From the NCBI GenBank assembly GCA_018268085.1, contig JAFDXE010000016.1, positions 32,791 to 96,790 of the forward strand: a DNA stretch of 64,000 nucleotides, given 5' to 3'. Under the pieces are notes generated by a model that worked only from the letters and a program-made list of their open reading frames with translations, had not been told where the DNA came from and ran no database searches. Below, piece after piece: positions 16,971 to 27,648 of the stretch (positions within the stretch are counted from its first letter, which is position 1; each line of letters opens with the position of its first letter). Position numbers and translations under genes: made by a program. This DNA comes from Bacteroidota bacterium (GTDB lineage: Bacteria; Bacteroidota; Bacteroidia; Chitinophagales; Chitinophagaceae).

Positions 16971-19043
16971 TTATTTCCGTGTAATTTTTAGCAACTGGTA
17001 AAAGGCTTCAATATCCTCTACTGGCGGACTACAACTGTAATTAGAACATACGTAAATTAACGGCTTTTCACCGTACGTTTTATCCCTGAAAACAGGTAGT
17101 TTTCCCTGTACTTCGGCACTATGCAGAACCTTTCCCGGCAGGTAAGTTTTCTGCAAGCTGCAAAATAATTTTTGCTGATTTTTGCCTGTAATAATGATCT
17201 CCTTAGTACCTGAAACTTGTTGCTGTATCAACTGGCACCAGTACCCAAACGATGATGGATATCCGATTATTATTTCCTGCATCACATTTAGCATATTATT
17301 AGCAATTGCCCACCATTTACGGTTGTCCGAAACCAGAGAAAGATAAAAGAGATTGCCAGCCATAATGCTATTGCCAGATGCTGTTGCCCCATCATACATT
17401 TCAATTTTCCGGGCTATAATATCCTGCTGGTTTTTATGTGTGTAGTAAAAAAAACCGTTCTCCTCACTATAAAAATGCTGCAGCACAAAATCGGTTGTTT
17501 TGATCGCGTTCAATAAAAATTCTTCCCCGGGAACGATTTGTTGAAGATCAATACATGCCTGAATGAAAGCAGCGTAATCGTCTAAATATGCAGGGTGTTT
17601 TGCTGTTTGATTTTTAAAACTGTGATACCGCAACAAACCATTTTCACTGAAATTATTAACCAGAAACTGATACAATTGAATGGCTTCCTGTTTGTACAAT
17701 TCATTGCCTGAAACGGCTGAAGATTTGCAAAATGCCGTTAGTAAAAGCGCATTCCATCCCAGCAGCATTTTATCGTCTGTAGCTGGTCGTACTCTTTTAT
17801 TCCGCACTGCTAATAACCGGGTTGATGCAGCACTGATATTTTGTTTCAGTTTTTCAATTTCAATACCGGATTCTTCCGACAACTGCTCCCAGGATGTTTG
17901 AATGCTCAATATATTTTTATGTTCCCAGTTTCCATTCGTAGTTACGCCAAATCTTTTGCAAAAAATTTCCGAATCAGATCCGAGTATGTTGTCTATTTCC
18001 TCTTTAGTCCACACATAGAATTTTCCTTCAACCCCTTCACTGTCGGCATCAATGGCTGCGTAAAAACCTCCATCGGCATCTTTCATTTCCCGAATAAGAA
18101 ATTCGATCGTTTTGTCAATTGAATCCTTATAAAGTTCGTTGCCTGTTACCAGGTAGGCATCGCACAAAACACTTACCAGCAGTGCATTGTCGTATAACAT
18201 CTTCTCAAAATGAGGAACAAGCCAATTTGTATCTGTGCTGTACCTCGATAACCCTCCCCCTATCTGGTCGTAGATGCCCCCGTGCAACATTTTTCGCAGA
18301 GATAGTTCTGCCTGTTGCAATGATTGCTCATCTTTGTTTAAAAACGAATTCTGTAACAAAAACTGCAGAATAAAAGTCTGCGGAAATTTAGGTGCTCTTC
18401 CAAATCCTCCCTCTTGTGTATCGGCCTGTTTCAATATATTGCCTACAATCTGGCTAATATGATTTTGCGTGTACCCGTTACTGTCATCAACTCCGGCAGG
18501 CTGTATTTTCCGGGATAAAAAACCAGAAGCTGTACTGATGTGTTCAAGTAAAATAGCCGCCTGCTTTTCCACTTCGCTTCGCTTATTTTCCCATAAATCC
18601 TTAATAAAAACAAGTACATCTTTCCAGGAGGCACGGTTAAACGCTTTTACAGGAGGAAAGTAAGTCCCCCCATAAAATGGTCGTGCATCAGTTGTAAGAA
18701 AAACATTTAAGGGCCACCCGCCGTTTCCGGCTATTGCCTGTACAGCATCCATATAAATATGATCCAGGTCTGGTCGTTCTTCCCGGTCGATTTTAATGTT
18801 GATAAAATGCTCATTCATGTACGCGGCTACGGATTCGTCTTCAAAGCTCTCCCGCTCCATTACATGGCACCAGTGGCAGGCGGAGTATCCAATACTTACC
18901 AAAATTGGTTTGTCGGCTTTACGGGCAAGGCTAAGTGCTTTTTCACCCCATGGATGCCATTGAACAGGATTATGGGCGTGCTGCAATAAATAAGGACTTG
19001 ACTCGTGGATGAGTTCGTTGGTGAAAGCATGAGGATTCTTCAT
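16971..19043 (-). CDS. Thioredoxin-domain protein, DUF255/YyaL (SPATA20) family
   Basis: A 690-residue protein. The N-terminal thioredoxin-like domain (to ~165) carries the signature [18 protein letters not shown], the CxxC pair Cys56-HW-Cys59, and [13 protein letters not shown]. The rest is an (alpha/alpha)6-barrel-like region resembling N-acylglucosamine epimerase/cellobiose-epimerase folds ([45 protein letters not shown]). The family is widespread with uncertain function; a redox role plus a sugar-binding barrel is often suggested. No signal peptide, so cytoplasmic. It lies 58 bases after hemD on the same strand. Confidence 0.9.
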   Translation of the reverse strand: MKNPHAFTNELIHESSPYLLQHAHNPVQWHPWGEKALSLARKADKPILVSIGYSACHWCHVMERESFEDESVAAYMNEHFINIKIDREERPDLDHIYMDAVQAIAGNGGWPLNVFLTTDARPFYGGTYFPPVKAFNRASWKDVLVFIKDLWENKRSEVEKQAAILLEHISTASGFLSRKIQPAGVDDSNGYTQNHISQIVGNILKQADTQEGGFGRAPKFPQTFILQFLLQNSFLNKDEQSLQQAELSLRKMLHGGIYDQIGGGLSRYSTDTNWLVPHFEKMLYDNALLVSVLCDAYLVTGNELYKDSIDKTIEFLIREMKDADGGFYAAIDADSEGVEGKFYVWTKEEIDNILGSDSEIFCKRFGVTTNGNWEHKNILSIQTSWEQLSEESGIEIEKLKQNISAASTRLLAVRNKRVRPATDDKMLLGWNALLLTAFCKSSAVSGNELYKQEAIQLYQFLVNNFSENGLLRYHSFKNQTAKHPAYLDDYAAFIQACIDLQQIVPGEEFLLNAIKTTDFVLQHFYSEENGFFYYTHKNQQDIIARKIEMYDGATASGNSIMAGNLFYLSLVSDNRKWWAIANNMLNVMQEIIIGYPSSFGYWCQLIQQQVSGTKEIIITGKNQQKLFCSLQKTYLPGKVLHSAEVQGKLPVFRDKTYGEKPLIYVCSNYSCSPPVEDIEAFYQLLKITRK

Positions 19044-19101
19044 TGCTTAAAATTAAACAATGACAAATACTATTCCTCCGCAATTAATAAATATCCGGGA
19101 G

Positions 19102-19887
19102 TTACTTTTTATTTATTTCAAGGATAAATTTTTCAAGCGCACTTACCATACTAGGTGCCTGAGGTACCGGCGCTTTTATATCCAGCGTGAGTCCTGCATC
19201 TTCTGCTGCTTTGAAAGTATTAACACCGAATGCCCCGATGCGAGTACCATTCTGTTTGAATTTCGGGAAATTTTCAATCAAACTTTTCACCCCTCCGGGA
19301 GTAAAAAAACATATAACATCGTAGTTTTTCGCCACCACATCCTTCACATCATTGCTAACAATCTTATATAACACCGGTGTGGCATAACCGCAATTATGGC
19401 ATTTGAGCCAGTTTGTGATCTCACTGTCGTAAGACTCAGAACAAGGGTACAAAAACTTCTCGTTGTCTTTATGCTTGTTGATTACATCAAAGAGGCTTTT
19501 GTTCAATCCGTCAGCGCCATAAAATACCTTTCTTTTCCTGTATAATATGAATTTCTGAAGATAAAGAGCAACTGATTCTGTAATGCAGAAATATTTTGTA
19601 TCCTGGGATACAGTTACTTTTAACTCCTCGCAAATGCGAAAAAAATGATCGATCGCATTCCTACTGGTGAAGATAACTGCACTGAAGGAAGCTATATCTA
19701 TTTTTTGCTTTCTGAAGTCTTTTGCTGGTATCCCCTCCACAACAATAAAAGGATGAAAATCTAGCGTAAGATTATATTTCTTTGCCAGATCAAAGTAGGG
19801 TGACTTTATACCTTCCGGCTTTGGTTGGGTTATAAGTACTTTAGTAACTGATTTACCGGCGGCTTTTTTCAGGTCGTTTTTTATCAT
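19102..19887 (-). CDS. hemD: Uroporphyrinogen-III synthase
   Basis: A 261-residue HemD-type protein that closes and inverts hydroxymethylbilane to uroporphyrinogen III in haem/cobalamin synthesis. Sequence conservation in this family is low, but the two-domain pattern is visible: VLITQPKPEG at the N-terminus, IASFSAVIFTSRNAIDHFF, FLYPCSESYDSEI at the domain hinge, and VICFFTPGGVKSLIENFP with GTRIGAFGVNT. I chose the ATG at 19887; the longer frame would need a TTG start 24 bases upstream. It sits between the DUF4271 and DUF255 genes in one direction. Confidence 0.82.
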   Translation of the reverse strand: MIKNDLKKAAGKSVTKVLITQPKPEGIKSPYFDLAKKYNLTLDFHPFIVVEGIPAKDFRKQKIDIASFSAVIFTSRNAIDHFFRICEELKVTVSQDTKYFCITESVALYLQKFILYRKRKVFYGADGLNKSLFDVINKHKDNEKFLYPCSESYDSEITNWLKCHNCGYATPVLYKIVSNDVKDVVAKNYDVICFFTPGGVKSLIENFPKFKQNGTRIGAFGVNTFKAAEDAGLTLDIKAPVPQAPSMVSALEKFILEINKK

Positions 19888-19913
19888 ACTAACGTTCCAA
19901 TGGAGGCACAAAA

Positions 19914-20885
19914 TTACAAATTTTTACTCACAATAACCAATGCAAAACGATAAATCAACAAAAGAGGAAGAAGTTCGATACCGATTATGTATAATAAAAA
20001 ATGAAGTCCACTCACTTTCAACCTGTTTTGAAGTAACCCATAGGATCTGAAAAATCGCATCAGAAACATAAAAACAATTACCACAAATGAGATAATAACT
20101 GTTACGTTTACCAGAGGGGCAGCAGAAAATGGCATAATGATCACTACCGGAACCAGGCATAATGCAATGATTTTATTAATGAGAAACACAATAAAAATAT
20201 ATGTTTCTGCCTCTTCCCTGTATCCTGTAAGCCAACCGGCAAATTTTAATGTACAGTATTTAACAAGATAAATCATCAACAAACCACCAATACAAATCGC
20301 CAGCAAATTCAAATTATTTATACCCGTTTTACCGAAGAAATTTAATAAGATGTACAGATACCAGCCCGCCACCAGGATAAAAAATATATTAAATAACAAT
20401 GAGGGCAGCTTCGCCTGTAACAACTGGTCGGTAAGCTGACCCTGGCGAAGGGAAGTATTAAAAAATACCCTCACCAGATTTCCAAAATAACGTGGATAAG
20501 CCACTTTCAAGATGCCAAGGAACAGCATCAATGTTGCCAGAATATAAAACACTGCATCTTTCGATATGAACTTTCGTTGCGACTCAATATAGTTTACCGG
20601 TGTTCCCCCGGCATTTAAAAACTGGTTGGCTTTAATAATTTCATTCAGTGTTAATTGTTTTCTTACATGTTTAAGCGATGCATTTTTTGTATTTACCTTT
20701 TTTAAAGAATCATTACGGATGCTATCCAATTGTACACTATCACCTATTAAAATAGGCATTTGCAGAAGGCTATCTTTTGAATTATTGGAAAGAGACGGCC
20801 GTTGAAGGGTATCGCCCTTTTGTGCCTGCGCCAATACAGGTAATGCAAATAATAGAATCCATAAATAAAAAACCGGTTTCCGCAT
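19914..20885 (-). CDS. DUF4271 family integral membrane protein
   Basis: A 323-residue protein starting with a signal-like segment (MRKPVFYLWILLFALPVLAQAQ), then a ~90-residue soluble stretch rich in Ser/Asn/Lys. Seven or so hydrophobic helices run from about 118 to the end (AVFYILATLMLFLGILKVAYPRYF; LLFNIFFILVAGWYLYILL; LALVPVVIIM-type segments). DUF4271 is a Bacteroidota family of unknown function frequently found upstream of hemD, as here (26 bases). The start is the ATG at 20885, which gives a clean signal peptide. Confidence 0.8.
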   Translation of the reverse strand: MRKPVFYLWILLFALPVLAQAQKGDTLQRPSLSNNSKDSLLQMPILIGDSVQLDSIRNDSLKKVNTKNASLKHVRKQLTLNEIIKANQFLNAGGTPVNYIESQRKFISKDAVFYILATLMLFLGILKVAYPRYFGNLVRVFFNTSLRQGQLTDQLLQAKLPSLLFNIFFILVAGWYLYILLNFFGKTGINNLNLLAICIGGLLMIYLVKYCTLKFAGWLTGYREEAETYIFIVFLINKIIALCLVPVVIIMPFSAAPLVNVTVIISFVVIVFMFLMRFFRSYGLLQNRLKVSGLHFLLYIIGIELLPLLLIYRFALVIVSKNL

Positions 20886-20931
20886 GCGCAGGTATTTCTG
20901 TTGTAAAATTACTTGCAATCTGTAAATATTT

Positions 20932-22743
20932 TTAAAAGTAATTCACGTATCCAAAATGAATTTTTGATGCTTCACGGAAATTAAAACGTACATCATTTCG
21001 TTTTCCAATTGCGTAGCTTATGTTTATTATACCCAGTTTTGCTTCATATACCAGGCCTACTCCGGCTCCTATAAAATTGTTTTGAACATTCACTTGTTGA
21101 TATTTGTTGGTGGCGATGCCATAGTCTACAAAAAAACTAAGGTAAGAATTGAGGTCAAAAATATTCCTGTACTCCAGCGTGCCTACTCCGTAACGGGTGG
21201 CATAAATGCTTTCTTCATCGAAACCACGCATCACATTGTAGCCACCGATCTGGAACAATTCATTGCGGAATATGGCCGGACTAACATATACGCCACTATT
21301 CAGTGCTGCTTTCAGAACAGAAAATTTACCCAATGAAAAATAATGGGCGGCTTTCAGTTTGATCCTTAACTGGTAGTTTCTGGTTTTGATGGAATCATAC
21401 AATTGTCCGTAGTTGAAAGATGGATCTTTAATGGAAACGATATCATTGTTCTTTTTAATTCTTTTAATACCAATGCTCGTTACCAGGTTTATTTCATTCC
21501 CTTTTTTTGGATTGTATTTATAATTGGTTTTTATCCACTCATAATTCAACCCGATATTCGTTGAACTTACATCTATATTCGGAGGCAGCTTTTTTTGGGC
21601 AATAATCTGGTTAGTATCAATTCCGCCGGAGAGTAAGGTCATGCTTTGCCATTGAACAAATATTTTTCCTGTTTTGTTTGACGATAGCAAATACTGTAAT
21701 CCTAACTGTGCGTTTACCTGTAAAAAACTTGAATCCTTTTTAAACAGGTCGAATAAAAAATCTGCTCCAAAAGCTGAATTAAAGAGATAAGGCTGATTGA
21801 ACCCAATGTTCAATCGCGGAGATTTTGGTTGCAATTGCTGCCATTTCAGTAAAATCTGTTCGCCGCCTCCCAGCAGGTTCCTGAGATCGAGATTTACATC
21901 ACCGGTTAACTGTAGTTTACCCGAATTATTGGCTGCCGGAAGAACGCCAACAATAAAATTTACCTGGCTGCTTTTTTTGGGTTTTACATAAAGGTTCAAA
22001 ACAGCACCGGATCCGAGCATGGTAAGATCTGATGGTTGTATCGCCGTAAGAAAAGGTAACTCCAATATGCGTTTATCGATGTCCGATAGTTTGTCTTTAT
22101 TGTAAACACTGCCGTTTGGAATTAACAGGTAGTGCTGGAGGAATTTGTTGTTGATTTTAACTTTACCAATAACCCGTATGCTGTCGATCTTGTATAACAC
22201 AGATTTATTTACAGACAACGATCCTTCAATTTTATCTTCAATGATGTGGACACTATCCAGGAAAACAGAAGCAAAAGGGTATCCCTGCCGCTCATAGAAA
22301 TTTAAAATGCGTTGTTGTAAATTTTCGAGCTGTTGTAAGTTCAATACTTTATTTGTAAAATTATTTTCCCGGTATCCAGCCGCTTCAAGCGCTCTTTTTT
22401 CAATACCTGCAGTGGATAATTTTAACCAGTTGTATTTTTTTCCGAGATAAACATTTACATGAATTACCGTTTCTATGATCCAGAAACTATCAATCGATGC
22501 CACCGGGTAACCTTTGGCTGTTAGTACGGATGGCAATTTATTTATGTAATTAAACGCTTCAATCTCGCTGTAAAATGAAGCGGTTAATTTCAGTTCCTGC
22601 GGCTTAAACGAACTATCTTTGTCGGTAAAATGAAAACTGAGCGCATAATTTTTTGATTGCTGTGCATTACACACACCGGTAATGCTACCGCACATGATTA
22701 TTGCAATTAATGTATTTACCCAATGCGCCGTAACCATTTTCAT
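20932..22743 (-). CDS. BamA/TamA-family outer-membrane protein (POTRA plus barrel)
   Basis: About 603 residues with a signal peptide (TLIAIIMCGSITGVCNAQ). The N-terminal third contains POTRA-like modules (YKIDSIRVIGKVKINNKFLQHYLLI-type segment near residues 190-215). The C-terminal two thirds are beta strands of an Omp85-type barrel ending KIHFGYVNYF; MRGFDEESIYATRYGVGTLEYR is typical. Omp85 proteins insert or translocate outer-membrane proteins. It is shorter than true BamA (usually ~750-900), so probably an accessory or TamA-like paralogue. Starts at 22743 or 22737 are possible; longer frames run into hemW. Confidence 0.8.
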   Translation of the reverse strand: MKMVTAHWVNTLIAIIMCGSITGVCNAQQSKNYALSFHFTDKDSSFKPQELKLTASFYSEIEAFNYINKLPSVLTAKGYPVASIDSFWIIETVIHVNVYLGKKYNWLKLSTAGIEKRALEAAGYRENNFTNKVLNLQQLENLQQRILNFYERQGYPFASVFLDSVHIIEDKIEGSLSVNKSVLYKIDSIRVIGKVKINNKFLQHYLLIPNGSVYNKDKLSDIDKRILELPFLTAIQPSDLTMLGSGAVLNLYVKPKKSSQVNFIVGVLPAANNSGKLQLTGDVNLDLRNLLGGGEQILLKWQQLQPKSPRLNIGFNQPYLFNSAFGADFLFDLFKKDSSFLQVNAQLGLQYLLSSNKTGKIFVQWQSMTLLSGGIDTNQIIAQKKLPPNIDVSSTNIGLNYEWIKTNYKYNPKKGNEINLVTSIGIKRIKKNNDIVSIKDPSFNYGQLYDSIKTRNYQLRIKLKAAHYFSLGKFSVLKAALNSGVYVSPAIFRNELFQIGGYNVMRGFDEESIYATRYGVGTLEYRNIFDLNSYLSFFVDYGIATNKYQQVNVQNNFIGAGVGLVYEAKLGIINISYAIGKRNDVRFNFREASKIHFGYVNYF

Positions 22744-22784
22744 GCAGTAGAAGGAATCGTTTTCAAAAAGTAAAAGTACAATCT

Positions 22785-23915
22785 TTGGCGGGCATTTACA
22801 TTCATATACCATTTTGCAAACAAGCTTGCAGCTATTGTAATTTTCATTTTTCAACTTCACAATCCGGAAGGAGCGACCTGGTAAACGCCATTGCAAGGGA
22901 GATTCGCATAACTGAAATGTATGAAGGAGATGATACTCCTGTGAGCACCGTTTATTTTGGAGGTGGAACGCCCAGCCTGTTAACCACTGCTGAATTATCG
23001 GATATCATGGATGCCTTACATAAAAAATTTGCTATTGATGATAAAGCGGAAATAACGCTGGAGGCAAATCCGGATGATGTCAGCCATCAACGAGTAAAAG
23101 AATGGATGGGTTTAGGAATCAATAGAATGAGTGTTGGCCTGCAATCTTTTAACGATGCCGAACTGAAATGGATGAACAGGGCGCATAATGCGGAACAATC
23201 ACTCCGGTGCATACACGAAATTCAGGAAGCCGGCATTGATAATCTTTCGGTAGATCTGATTTATGGGTCGCCATTGCTCAGCAGAGAAGACCTTGAAAAA
23301 TCGGTTACACTCATTGCAGAAAATAAAATTCCGCATATCTCCTGTTATGCACTAACTGTAGAACCCAAAACTGCGTTGAATCATTTAATAGCCCAAAAAA
23401 AATCGCCGGGAATTAACAGCGAAGAACAGGCTTCACAATTTTTGTTATTGATGAATTGCATGAAAGAAAACGAATATGAACATTACGAGATCAGCAATTA
23501 CGCAAAAGCCGGTATGCGTAGTGTACACAACAGCAGTTACTGGCAGGGAAAGCCTTATTATGGTTTTGGACCTTCGGCACATTCATTTGACGGATTTACT
23601 AAAAGAAGATGGAATATTTATAACAATGCATTATACACCCAATCCATAAAGAAAGGTATTATTCCCTATGAAGAAGAAATACTTACAGATCAGCAAAGAC
23701 TTAATGAATATATAATGACAGCACTGCGTACAAAGGAAGGAATTGATATGAATTTTGTAGAGGAGCTATTTGGAAAAAGTAAAGCTGAAATTTTACTACA
23801 GCAAACCGGCAAATATATGCTCAGCAATAAAATGGTTAGAAACGATCATTTGCTGAGTTTAACCAATGAAGGAAAATTATTTGCAGATGGAATTGCTGCT
23901 GATCTGTTCCATTAA
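22785..23915 (+). CDS. hemW: Radical SAM haem chaperone HemW
   Basis: A 376-residue radical SAM protein with the iron-sulfur motif Cys11-KQA-Cys15-SY-Cys18 followed by NF, the GGGTPSLL SAM-binding segment, and the HemW C-terminal domain (YGFGPSAHSFDG; TALRTKEGID). The C-x3-C-x2-C-x-F spacing fits HemW, a haem-binding chaperone long annotated as oxygen-independent coproporphyrinogen oxidase. The start is TTG at 22785: there is no ATG in frame before the cysteine motif, and the resulting N-terminus AGIYIHIPFCK is the family norm. The gene is divergent from the BamA/TamA-like gene across only ~41 bases. Confidence 0.93.
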   Translation: MAGIYIHIPFCKQACSYCNFHFSTSQSGRSDLVNAIAREIRITEMYEGDDTPVSTVYFGGGTPSLLTTAELSDIMDALHKKFAIDDKAEITLEANPDDVSHQRVKEWMGLGINRMSVGLQSFNDAELKWMNRAHNAEQSLRCIHEIQEAGIDNLSVDLIYGSPLLSREDLEKSVTLIAENKIPHISCYALTVEPKTALNHLIAQKKSPGINSEEQASQFLLLMNCMKENEYEHYEISNYAKAGMRSVHNSSYWQGKPYYGFGPSAHSFDGFTKRRWNIYNNALYTQSIKKGIIPYEEEILTDQQRLNEYIMTALRTKEGIDMNFVEELFGKSKAEILLQQTGKYMLSNKMVRNDHLLSLTNEGKLFADGIAADLFH

Positions 23916-23947
23916 ATAAATGGATCACCGTAATAAGAATGTAATTT

Positions 23948-24982
23948 TTAAATTAAGGTCGCTTCTATTTTGGTATATTCTTCTTTCGCATCTTTGTTTT
24001 CCCACAGAATAGAATAGATCGCATTTGCTATCGGCATTTCAGCCTTGATATTCCGGTTGATAATGTGCATGCATTTGCTGGCGTTATATCCTTCTGCCAC
24101 CATACTCATTTCAAGCTGCGCTGCTTTAACAGAATAACCTTTGCCAATCATGTTCCCGAAAGTGCGGTTTCTGCTGAACAGCGAATAACAGGTTACAAGC
24201 AGATCGCCCAAATAAACGGATGCTGCATAATTATGGTGCGTTTCAGTGGATGATTTTTTGTGTTCGGGATATCCAACTTCCGCATTTATAATTCCTGCTT
24301 TGCGTAAAAATCCTGCCATTTCATCGGCACTGTTTGCAATGAGTACGCTTAAAAAATTATCACCATAATCGAGGCCATGTGCAATGCCTGCGCCCACTGC
24401 GTATATGTTTTTTAATACAGCAGCATACTGAACGCCATAAATATCTTTATTCAAAACAGTATTTACATAGCTGTTCTTAAAATGCGAAGCAATTTCAGCA
24501 GTACATTTTTCATCTACACCGGTAAAGGTGAGGTAAGATAATTTTTCGGATGCAATTTCCTCTGCATGACAAGGCCCTAACACTGCAAAATAATTTTCAA
24601 TAGGAAAATTGAACTTCTCTTTGAGAAAATCATTCAGTAATTCATTTTGCATTGGCAAAATTCCTTTAATAGCTGATACAATTTTCTTCCCGTTAAAAAT
24701 TGTTGGTTCCAGTCCAGACAACATATCAAGTGTATATGCAGAAGGAATGGCGATAACAATACAATCAGCATTTTCTATCACTTCAGATGCATTGGAAGTG
24801 AGTTTAAGTTTATTGATGTCGAATCTTGCAGACGTTAAATATTGCGGATTATGTGCTCTTGCTTTAAACTGTTTAATGGCTTCTTCACTCCTGTTCCACC
24901 AATAAATGCAATGACCATTGTCAGTTAAAATTTTTGCCAGGGCTGTTCCCCAGCTACCACTACCGAGAATTCCAAAAGTCAT
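23948..24982 (-). CDS. gpsA: Glycerol-3-phosphate dehydrogenase [NAD(P)+]
   Basis: A 344-residue cytoplasmic enzyme reducing dihydroxyacetone phosphate to sn-glycerol-3-phosphate for phospholipid synthesis. It has the N-terminal Rossmann motif GILGSGSWGTALA, ADCIVIAIPSAY, KIVSAIKGI, LGPCHAEEIA, and the catalytic lysine region AAVLKNIYAVGAGIAHGLDYGDN. The length is normal (~330-345). It lies 44 bases downstream of rnc and is likely co-transcribed in a lipid-related unit with fabF and acpP; it converges with hemW. Confidence 0.95.
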   Translation of the reverse strand: MTFGILGSGSWGTALAKILTDNGHCIYWWNRSEEAIKQFKARAHNPQYLTSARFDINKLKLTSNASEVIENADCIVIAIPSAYTLDMLSGLEPTIFNGKKIVSAIKGILPMQNELLNDFLKEKFNFPIENYFAVLGPCHAEEIASEKLSYLTFTGVDEKCTAEIASHFKNSYVNTVLNKDIYGVQYAAVLKNIYAVGAGIAHGLDYGDNFLSVLIANSADEMAGFLRKAGIINAEVGYPEHKKSSTETHHNYAASVYLGDLLVTCYSLFSRNRTFGNMIGKGYSVKAAQLEMSMVAEGYNASKCMHIINRNIKAEMPIANAIYSILWENKDAKEEYTKIEATLI

Positions 24983-25026
24983 AAGCGGAATGATAATACT
25001 GAATTAAGAATGCAGTTAATGTTAAA

Positions 25027-25737
25027 TTATAAACCGAGTTTTTCAACAGCAAGTTGTGCGGCGATCTGGCTGGCATCTTTCTTATTATATCCTTTTGCCT
25101 GTGAAACCACTTCGCCATCTACTGTAGCTGCAATGGTAAACAACCTTCTGCCGTTTTCAAACTTTTCATCTATCGTTGCAAACTCCAGTGCTTTGCCATT
25201 TTTATTTGCCCAGCCGTATAATTTATTTTTTATGTTTATTTCAACTGTTTCAAGATCGTCTGTAAATAAATGAGGGAAAATAATATACTCTTCCACCCAT
25301 TGATTTGTCTTCTTATATCCTTTGTCGAGGTAAACAGCTCCGATAAGGGCTTCCAGGGTATTGCCGAAAATCTGTGAAATTTTCAGTGCATTATCGAACT
25401 TGTTGTAAAAAGTAATTTTCTTCAATCCCATTTTCAACGCAATCTCATTCAGTTTTTGCCTGTTCACCATTTTGCTGCGCATCTCTGTAAGAAAACCTTC
25501 TCCTTTATAGGGATATTTTTTAAACAGGTAATGTGCAATGATCGAACTCAATACAGCATCTCCGAGGAATTCGAGTCTTTCATTATTTTCGTCTGCCCCT
25601 TCCCGTACGGAACGATGGCTTAATGCGGTTTTATACAAAGAAACGTCGCCGGGTGTGAATCCAAGAATGTTGTTGAGTTGTTTCTTGAACTCCTTTTTCT
25701 TTTTATCGTATTGAAAAAAATCTAGTAAGAATTGCAA
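25027..25737 (-). CDS. rnc: Ribonuclease III
   Basis: A 236-residue double-stranded RNA endonuclease. The catalytic domain (to ~155) carries the signature NERLEFLGDAVL (residues 52-63, with Glu56 and Asp60 as metal ligands) and the second acidic site in NTLEALIGAVYLD. The double-stranded RNA-binding domain at ~165-236 ends DASQIAAQLAVEKLGL. It processes rRNA precursors and structured mRNAs. The acpP-fabF-rnc order is common in bacteria. The 196-base gap to fabF shows no terminator. Confidence 0.95.
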   Translation of the reverse strand: MQFLLDFFQYDKKKKEFKKQLNNILGFTPGDVSLYKTALSHRSVREGADENNERLEFLGDAVLSSIIAHYLFKKYPYKGEGFLTEMRSKMVNRQKLNEIALKMGLKKITFYNKFDNALKISQIFGNTLEALIGAVYLDKGYKKTNQWVEEYIIFPHLFTDDLETVEINIKNKLYGWANKNGKALEFATIDEKFENGRRLFTIAATVDGEVVSQAKGYNKKDASQIAAQLAVEKLGL

Positions 25738-25933
25738 AGTAAATAGGTTCTGTTAGCCGAAATTACTGTTATTACTGCAAAATAGGAAGAATTTATAAGT
25801 GAACACCGTTAAGGAAGATTCACAAAAAAATATTATATAAATCCTGGTTGATGCTATTGAAATTATTATTCAAAAAATGAACAGATATCTTTTGCAATAT
25901 GAGTTGCAAAAGAAACACAGATCAAAAAAAAAA

Positions 25934-27187
25934 TTATTGTTTGAATTTCTTAACAATCACACTTGCATTGTGGCCACCGAATCCGAATGTATTACTCAAT
26001 GCTGCGTTCACAACTTTGTTCTGCGCTTTATTGAATGTAAAATTGAGTTTGGGATCCAGTTCGGGATCGTCTGTAAAGTGGTTGATGGTTGGCGGTATGA
26101 TATCTTTAGTAACAGCCATGATGCAGGCAAGAGCTTCCAATGCGCCGGCTGCGCCAAGGCAGTGACCTGTCATACTTTTGGTAGAGCTGATATTTAAATT
26201 ATAAGCATGATCACCAAATACACTTAATATGGCTTTGGTTTCTGCAATGTCGCCCAGTGGGGTAGATGTACCATGAACATTAATGTAATCGATGTCTTCG
26301 GGTTTCATACCGGCATCTTTAAGTGTAACACTCATTACATTTTTTGCGCCCAGGCCTTCTGGATGTGGTGCAGTAATGTGATAGGCATCTGCCGTACCAC
26401 CGCCACCTGCAATTTCGCAGTAGATTTTGGCACCGCGGGCCAATGCATGTTCAAGACTTTCCAATACGAGAACACCTGCCCCCTCACCCATAACAAAACC
26501 ATCACGGTCTTTATCAAAAGGACGGCTGGCGGTTTGGGGAGAATCGTTTCTTTCACTCAAAGCTTTCATGGCATTGAAACCACCCACGCCCGAAGCGTTG
26601 ATAACTGCCTCACTTCCGCCAGTAATAATGATATCGGCTTTGTTGAGACGAATGGCGTCGAATGCATCAATGATCGCATTGGTTGAAGAAGCGCAGGCAC
26701 TTACCACGGCATAGTTGGGACCACGAAATCCGTGGCGCATGGAGATCTGACCTGCTGCAATATCCAGGATCATTTTTGGAATGAAGAAGGGGTTGAACCG
26801 GGGCGTTCCGTCACCAAGTGCGAAGTTGATTACTTCTTCCTGGAAGGTGATAAGACCGCCGATTCCGCTGGCGAAGATCACGCCTACCCTGTCTGGGTTG
26901 ACATTTTCCTTTGAAATTCCCGCATCTTTTACCGCTTCATCGCTGGCTACCATTGCAAACTGGCAGTAACGATCCATTTTACGGGCTTCTTTCCTGTCGA
27001 GGTAATTGGTAGGTTCAAAATCTTTAACCTCACAGGCAAACCGGGTTTTAAATTTAGCAACGTCGAATTGTTTGATATAATCGCAACCGCTCACACCATT
27101 TTCTAAACCATTCCAGTATTCAGCAACGGTTTTACCTAATGGAGTGATGGCACCCAACCCGGTAACTACTACTCTCTTTAAATCCAT
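25934..27187 (-). CDS. fabF: Beta-ketoacyl-ACP synthase II
   Basis: A 417-residue elongating condensing enzyme of type II fatty acid synthesis. It has VVVTGLGAITPLG at the start, the catalytic Cys165 in VSACASSTNAI, His in NVHGTSTPLGD (~305) and KSMTGHCLGAAG (~342), and the C-terminal NTFGFGGHNASV loop. It adds malonyl-ACP units to acyl-ACP in the cytoplasm. It follows acpP by 30 bases and shares its promoter; length and all catalytic residues are normal. Confidence 0.96.
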   Translation of the reverse strand: MDLKRVVVTGLGAITPLGKTVAEYWNGLENGVSGCDYIKQFDVAKFKTRFACEVKDFEPTNYLDRKEARKMDRYCQFAMVASDEAVKDAGISKENVNPDRVGVIFASGIGGLITFQEEVINFALGDGTPRFNPFFIPKMILDIAAGQISMRHGFRGPNYAVVSACASSTNAIIDAFDAIRLNKADIIITGGSEAVINASGVGGFNAMKALSERNDSPQTASRPFDKDRDGFVMGEGAGVLVLESLEHALARGAKIYCEIAGGGGTADAYHITAPHPEGLGAKNVMSVTLKDAGMKPEDIDYINVHGTSTPLGDIAETKAILSVFGDHAYNLNISSTKSMTGHCLGAAGALEALACIMAVTKDIIPPTINHFTDDPELDPKLNFTFNKAQNKVVNAALSNTFGFGGHNASVIVKKFKQ

Positions 27188-27217
27188 ACAATTTGCCTGT
27201 GAAAATTAAAAAGATAA

Positions 27218-27454
27218 TTACTTGGCGTTTTCTTCCAAGTAAGATACAGCCTGGCCTACTGTGGTAATGGTTTCAGCCTGCTCATCCGGAATAGAAATAT
27301 TAAATTCTTTTTCAAATTCCATGATTAATTCAACGGTGTCCAAGCTATCGGCACCTAAATCATTTGTAAATGAAGCTTCTGGCGTAACCTCCGCTTCATC
27401 AACACCTAATTTGTCAACAATGATTTTCTTAACTCTTGTTGCAATGTCTGACAT
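27218..27454 (-). CDS. acpP: Acyl carrier protein
   Basis: A 78-residue acidic ACP with the phosphopantetheine-attachment serine Ser37 in [12 protein letters not shown]. It carries growing acyl chains for fabF and the phospholipid pathway. The second helix ([16 protein letters not shown]) and C-terminal [14 protein letters not shown] are canonical. It is the first gene of an apparent acpP-fabF-rnc-gpsA unit driven by the promoter at 27481-27510. Confidence 0.97.
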   Translation of the reverse strand: MSDIATRVKKIIVDKLGVDEAEVTPEASFTNDLGADSLDTVELIMEFEKEFNISIPDEQAETITTVGQAVSYLEENAK

Positions 27455-27480
27455 GGTAGTAAAATTTAGTTAATCAGGTG

Positions 27481-27510
27481 CAAAAATATACTTTTTGAAA
27501 TAATAACAAA
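27481..27510 (-). promoter_or_regulatory. Bacteroidota-type promoter for acpP
   Basis: The minus strand has TTTG (27510-27507), an 18-base spacer, then TATTTTTG (27488-27481), fitting the TTTG-N19-TAnnTTTG pattern of the primary Bacteroidota sigma factor. The predicted transcript would start near 27475, about 20 bases before the acpP ATG. This is the best two-box promoter in the window. Confidence 0.65.
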
Positions 27511-27648
27511 GAAAACATCTTTGAGCCTGAATAATATAGTTTATATGTACCAGCCTGAACAGGCGTCTGTAATTTTTAAAAGCGCCCGTTTTCATTAGTA
27601 AAATGATGTATATTGTAAGACCTTTCCCTTAAAGTTAAACGAATTCAA